Shown piece after piece: positions 59,281 through 64,000 of a stretch of 64,000 nt of DNA. A program made the translations under genes and the position numbers. Numbering within the stretch: position 1 is the first letter of the stretch; every line of letters begins with the position of its first letter. This stretch comes from Chara braunii (Eukaryota > Streptophyta > Charophyceae > Charales > Characeae): the NCBI GenBank assembly GCA_003427395.1, contig BFEA01000195.1:2438666-2502665 (forward strand). The letters are read 5' to 3'. The notes under the pieces are model-generated. The model made no database searches and was not told the DNA's origin. It worked only from the letters and a program-made list of their open reading frames with translations.

Positions 59281-59310
59281 CGGAGTCCGTAACACTATCC
59301 CCTCCCTCTG
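59281..59310 (-). other. polypurine tract and LTR start of the minus-strand element
   Basis: On the minus strand, AGAGGGAGGGGATAG is followed directly by TGTTACGGACTCCG. A purine tract abutting TG is the junction between internal region and 3' LTR of an LTR retrotransposon. It lies about 1.6 kb downstream of the chromodomain coding end. Confidence 0.7.
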
Positions 59311-59513
59311 AAAGGCAACGTCCTGGTTAACAAAAACCTAAGGAAACAAAAAGGAACTATGAAGGACGGGACGAGGCCGTTTACTGGTCGAAAAAGGAGA
59401 AGGGGAGTGATGCAAGTCATAGGGTATTCTGTCAGATGTTCTGCACAGGTGAAGGTATGATGTAACTGGGTAGGTCTACAGGCGGAAGCTAAAAAATGTT
59501 CAGGGAACAAGGG

Positions 59514-59730
59514 ATTTCTATTGATGTTCTACTAGGTAAGGGGAAACAATGTCCAGGAAAACAAGTAATTTTTATTGATGTTCTACTGGGTAAGGGGAGC
59601 AATGGTCAGAGAAACAACGAATTTCTATTGATGTTCTAGTGGGTAAGGGGAACAATGGTCAGGGAAACAACGAATTTCTATTGATGTTCTAGCGAGTAAG
59701 GGAAACAATGGTTAGAGGGTTTTCAGGAAA
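59514..59730. repeat. minisatellite, 53-54 bp unit, about four copies
   Basis: Units begin at 59514, 59568, 59621 and 59674 with ATTTCTATTGATGTTCTA, followed by GGGTAAGGGGAACAATG and CAGGGAAACAA. It lies in the 3' untranslated part of the minus-strand chromovirus. Confidence 0.92.
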
Positions 59731-59890
59731 AATGAAAGTGTTTGTCCATGATGTAAGGGCTGGTATGTCCGAAGGAGTGGGAAGCAAAGTCTTATGTAGG
59801 AACAAAGTGTCCAAGTGTCTTGGAATATGATCTGCTGCGGTCTTGATCAGGTCTTGGAGGAGGCGGTAGAAGCGGTCTTCAGCGGCTGCG

Positions 59891-60419
59891 ATAGCAAAAA
59901 AAAAAATTCCCTGAATTAAATAATCATTCTAGGGTAAAATTATATTTTTAATTCTAAATTTTTATTTTATCTTAAAAAATGTAGTTCCAAATTTAAAATT
60001 AACCGTTTTACTTAAAAACTTTCCTTCCAAGAATAGGGTATCCCTTCTTATTTGAACTGCATGCTAGAGATGGAATGAAAGTCTGGATAAGTTTATGAAA
60101 TATTTTAATTGAACTGCCATTCTAAGTAAAGATTTCTAGTCATAAATAGGTTAATCCAATCTAAATTAGACGATATTTGTTGTAATAGAATAATGAAAGT
60201 CTAATTAAAACATTTCGTAAACTCGTTCGGACTTCCATTCCATCTTGAACAAATAGATGTAGTTGGAAGGAAAAACTCATATTTAGACGGGAACTTATCA
60301 AATTAAATTTGAAATTTTAGAATTGGACAAACATTGAAATGATAATTTATAAATATGAAGGATTTTTTTTTATGAAATATTTTTTCAACTTTCATTTCTC
60401 ATGGGAATTTTTCTGTTGA
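59891..60419. mobile_element. TIR element, copy 2 of 2
   Basis: Closely similar to 3968-4495 in the same orientation. The right end is AATTTTTCTGTTGAG. The left end has decayed into an A-run before TTCCCTGAATTAAATAATC. It sits between the chromodomain and the polypurine tract of the minus-strand element, so it probably inserted there. Confidence 0.75.
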
Positions 60420-60914
60420 GGTAGAAGTCCAAGAAGCGTAGCAATGGTTCACATGTCCAAAGACCAAGTGTTAGGGTGCGTCTGGTACACAAACTGCAAT
60501 GAGGTCTGATATGGAAGCAAGGAAGTCGCAGACTGATGCAAAGATCCATGGCACAGGTTGCTGCTCCAGTAAGTCCGCGAGTCGGGATGTCAGCCGATGA
60601 AACAGTATGGTGGCCAAACAAGCTGTATAATCTCCATGATCAGTGAGGCAGCAGACCATTGTCCTCGTGCGTTTGCCATGAGATCCTTTATCGCCGGCGT
60701 CACGCAGGTCGACAAGCATTGAACAAGGGAAACAAGGTAGTGGAGAGGACAGATGGGACAAGGCTAGGTGAGCGCAATGGCAGATCAGACATCAGAAATC
60801 AGGATCGAGGGGAGGGTGGGCTGGGTTCAAGCGTGTATGTAGAGAAGGGTTGCGAGGTTGTAGCAGGGTCTTAAGAGAGGGTTTAGGGTGGCCAGGTTAT
60901 AGCTAGGATACAGG
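60420..60914. other. no gene recognised
   Basis: Lies between the TIR element and the chromodomain stop codon and is presumably 3' untranslated chromovirus sequence. Frames of 70-96 codons here have no motif I know. Confidence 0.45.
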
Positions 60915-62088
60915 GTAGGCAAGATCATAGGCACGAACAAGCTTCATGGCATTCTTGAGATTATCAAGGGGTTCCCATGTTGATTCTTCATCAGGGTATA
61001 TGGTCCATTTTACTTTGTATTCGGTGATTGGTTCTGGGTGATCTGATACTTGAGTTGTTCTTCGTCCTATGATTGACTCGACTATGAATTATGGGCCTGT
61101 TGGAAGCATGATTGGTGGAGGTCTAGGATAAGGGCGGTCAGCGAACTGGGGCGGGGATTCGTGGTATTCCGTGAGGTATTCTACATGGAAGACTGGGTGG
61201 NCGCGACGCATGTCAAGTGGNAGATGAAGTTTGTNATTCACGGGAGAGGTTCGTTCAATGATGGGGAAGGGACCGAGCCGCTTGTTCGAGAGTTTCTTGG
61301 ACAAGCCTTGTTCGGGTTCAAAGCGTTTGGCAGAAAGTCAGACTTTGTCCCCTACTTTGAATGACACGTCACATCTATGTTTGTTAGTCTTGTTGGCTTG
61401 TTGTTCTTGTGTTCTTTCAAGGGCTTCGGTTGCGTCTCTGAGGAGTCTGTTCATTGTTGCTGCCCATTCATTGAGAGAGGGGCAAGGGGTGGAGGGGCTG
61501 AGCTGCAAGCGAAGCAAGAAATCAGAGGGTAAGCGGGGATGGTAGCCAAGGTCGAGGTTGAAAGGGGACATGTCAGTGGAGGGGCAGACAGCGTTGTTGT
61601 AGGCAATCTAGGCGGTTGTGAGCAATTGATCCCAGTCATGTTGGTGTGGATGACAATACTTCCGCATAATTCTTTGGAGAGTATCGTTCATCTTCTCGGT
61701 CTGGCCATCGGTCTGGGGGTGGAATTCAGTGCTATACTTGAGCGTGGTTCCGTAGGAAGACGTGTTTCCAAAACTGTGAGAGGAAGCGGGGATCGCGGTC
61801 ACTGATGATGTTATCGGGGAGACCGTGGTGGCGAGCGACGTGATCGAAGAAGAGTATGGCGATGTCTTTGACATTGTGCGAGGTGGTACAAGGAATGAAG
61901 TGGGCGCAATTGGTCAGACGACAAACAATGACGTAGATGCAATCATGCTCATGGTCGGTCTTGGGGAGGCCGCACACAAAGTCCATGTAGATGGANTGCC
62001 ACTGGTGGGTAGGGATGGGCAGTGATTGGAGTTTGCCGGGCCTGGCCCGGTTCGAGGGATTAACGGCCTGACAGGTGCCTCTCCACTA
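60915..62088 (-). pseudogene. Ty3/gypsy chromovirus integrase and chromodomain remnant
   Basis: Read on the minus strand from 62088: TCQAVNPSNRARPGKLQSLP (end of the zinc-binding region), YMDFVCGLP (first Asp), IISDRDPRF (second Asp), a frameshift near 61745, EFHPQTDGQTEKMNDTLQRI (third residue Glu), a stop after QLLTTA, AYNNAVCPST, MSPFNLDLGYHP, VGDKV, RRLGPFPI-type sequence and HPVFHVEYL. After a stop at PTGP the same frame gives a chromodomain, YKVKWTIYPDEESTWEPLDN, ending about 60917. Chromodomains in this position can steer integration to marked chromatin. Four N bases occur. Confidence 0.92.
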
Positions 62089-62265
62089 GCGGTTAATTTT
62101 GTTACTGCTTCAAATATGGCGAAACTGAATACAGATATACCCTAAAGCACATATATAACAGGCAAAAAGAAAAATTGAGAAAAGAGTAAAAGTTCAGGGA
62201 AACATGACAGTTTCGGTGAAAAATTCGCCAAAATTCGCCAAATTTTGGGCCTTCCCCCCACGCTA
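62089..62265. mobile_element. small repeat at a junction, copy 2
   Basis: Begins GCGGTTAATTTTGTTAC and reads CACCGAAACTG and ACCCTAAAG(C)ACATATATA words in reverse orientation to 46244-46515. It ends near TTTGGGCCTTCC. It lies exactly between the minus-strand integrase remnant and the plus-strand RT remnant. Confidence 0.65.
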
Positions 62266-62389
62266 TCTTCCGCACGACCCGACTCCCGTCGCCCTTCCCC
62301 CCCCCCCGACTCCCGATGATCTTCCCCGCCCTCCCCCCGCTTCCCCATCTCCACACATCAATTCCTCCACATCTCCCATGAACACCCTG

Positions 62390-63887
62390 ACTCCGCTTAC
62401 TATAGCCTTGTCATCGACAGCAAGAGTCCCGAGGACTTGCTTCCAACGGACTAACCCGACCAAGATGTCTTCCCCGAGTCCTGGCCCGCAGGTCTACCTC
62501 CCGATCGCGGCGTATCCCACACCACTGATATCGAGCCCGACCATCCTCCTCCTTGTCGCCCCCCGTACCAGCTCTTCGGCCCCGAGGCCGAGGAGATGAA
62601 GCGACAACTTAATGAACTCCTTGAGAAAGGATTAATTAAGCCTAGCTCCTCCCTCTTCGGAACCAGCTGTCTCTTCGTTAAGAAGAACGACACCTCCGAA
62701 CTTCGCATGTGCACAGACTACCTTCCCCTGAACCGGATCATGATCAAGAACAAGTACCCACTCCCTCACATATCCAAGCTTCTTGATCGCCTCTGTGGAG
62801 CCAAGTATTTCACCAAGATTGATCTCCGCAGTGGCTTCCACCAGATCCGCATCTGGGAGGAAGACACCCACAAGACCGCCTTTCACTCTCGCTTCGAGCA
62901 CTACGAATTCCTCGTGATGCCCTTCAGACTCACCAATGCCCCCGCCACATTCCAATCCACCATGAATCACATCTTTTTCGACCTCCTCGAAGTATGTGTC
63001 GTGGTCTACCTTGATGATATCCTCGTCTTTAGCCCCACCTTCGAATCCCACCTCGAACACCTTCGCAAAGTTCTCTCTATCCTTCGAGAACAAAAATTAT
63101 ACGCCAAGCTAAGCAAGTGTACATTTGCTGCCCCTAGCGTAGAATATCTTGGTTACATTGTCTCGGCCGACGGCATCCGCATGGACCCCAAAAAGGTCTC
63201 AGCCCTCGTCAAGTTCCCACTTCCCTCCGCCACTTGACCCAGCTTCGCTCATTCATTGGACTCGCCAACTATTACCGCCCCTTCATTCAAAACTTCTCTG
63301 ACGTCTCCTACCCTCTCCATGAGCTCACCCGCGCGACCGAATCCTTCACATGGATTGAACGTCGCCAAGCCGCTTTCGACAAACTCAAGCAACTCATCAA
63401 CACCGGCCCCGTCCTCAAGATCGCTGACCCCAGTCGCCACTTCTTTGTCACCACTGATGCCTCAGACTTCGCCATCGGGGTTGTCCTGTCCCAACATTTC
63501 CCTCCTGACCCCACCGAGATCTCCTCTGTCAAGGATTCCCCTACTCACTCACAGTCCCCACCCGGCGAACACCCCATTGCCTTCGCTAGCAAGAAACTCC
63601 TTCCCGCGGAGATGAATTACGCCTCCAACGAGAAGGAAATCCCAGTTGTGGTCTACGTCCTCAAAGTCTGGCGCCCATACCTCGACGGACTATACTTCAC
63701 CATCCGCAGTGACAACACAGTCGTCTCCTCCATTCTTACCAAGAAAGACGTCACCCCCCGCCAAGCCCGAAGGCTAGACTTCCTTGCCCAGTTCACCTTC
63801 ACCATCTGCCACACCCCTGACAAAAGCAACCGCGTTGCTGATGCCCTCTCCCGTCGCCTCGACCACAAGCCCTTTGAGAAAGTCTAA
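62390..63887 (+). pseudogene. Ty3/gypsy reverse transcriptase and RNase H, frameshifted
   Basis: Before the main frame, SLVIDSKSPEDLLPTD, a stop, then FPESWPAGLPPDRGVSHTTD and PPYQLFGPEAEE lead into it. RT (62596-63237, 213 codons): MKRQLNELLEKGLIKPSSSL, TDYLPLNRI, KIDLRSGFHQI, VMPFRLTNAPATFQ and the catalytic YLDDILVFS at 63007. A frameshift lies at about 63230. The next frame (63234-63887, 217 codons) gives LRSFIGLANYYRPFIQNFSD, VTTDASDFAIGVVLSQ, PIAFASKKLLPAEMNY and CHTPDKSNRVADALSR, a full-looking RNase H. Codons are C-rich at third positions, unlike the AT-rich giant element. The sequence continues past the window toward an integrase. Confidence 0.93.
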
Positions 63888-64000
63888 GCTGCCATGACCC
63901 ACATTCAACTTCTTCCCTCGTTACATCGCTGCTACACCCAAGGTTACCTCTCTTGCCCAGACTTCGCTTCCATTTACTACCTATTCCGCAACCTTGACTC
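63888..64000 (+). other. downstream of RNase H, cut by the window edge
   Basis: After the stop at 63887 the sequence keeps the C-rich composition of the element and probably is the linker toward integrase. It is too short to assign. Confidence 0.4.

Noticed and set aside
62632-63093. 153-codon minus-strand frame opposite RT
   Set aside because: It is the mirror of the GC-rich RT coding sequence; the plus frame has clear RT motifs.

Overview
This window looks like repeat-rich nuclear DNA from a large eukaryotic genome. It has long microsatellites, nested and broken LTR retrotransposons including a chromodomain Ty3/gypsy element, and small terminal-inverted-repeat transposons with long A or T runs, and I see no intact cellular gene. 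A plant or streptophyte alga fits best. A Chara-like charophyte is my guess, but nothing here proves it. I found no rRNA, CRISPR array or convincing tRNA gene.

The backbone is one very large retroelement family. LTR copy A (7219-14717), internal region D (14718-27541) and LTR copy B (27542-35142) together form a candidate element of about 27.9 kb with LTRs of about 7.5 kb. B begins with TG and ends with CA, and A/B homology stops exactly where a primer-binding-site-like sequence begins. A second internal region, E (43137-56240), runs into a truncated third LTR, C (56241-56982). D and E carry the same decayed plus-strand coding order: a set of unrecognised repeated domains (VLT-F-YDIR-YV signature), gag with a CCHC knuckle, a protease (DSGAE), an RT with PYIDD, RNase H and integrase. 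Stops and frameshifts break every part. One unrecognised-domain ORF lies inside the LTR itself.

Between B and E lies about 8 kb of unrelated DNA (35143-43136), called X here. It holds the most unusual structure in the window: 14 stem-loops at 38017-39257 with two nearly fixed loop sequences and stems that differ from hairpin to hairpin yet stay complementary.

The left edge (1-7218) has GA microsatellites, an imperfect foldback of about 690 bp, two TIR elements and a C-rich tract. The right edge (56983-64000) has an unrecognised broken gene on the minus strand, a minus-strand chromovirus integrase/chromodomain remnant with its polypurine tract and LTR start, and head-to-head with it a plus-strand gypsy RT/RNase H remnant that runs off the window. 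Several small elements have 8-bp target duplications and a shared CTRNG-type terminus. Two of the rearrangement junctions carry the same small repeat.
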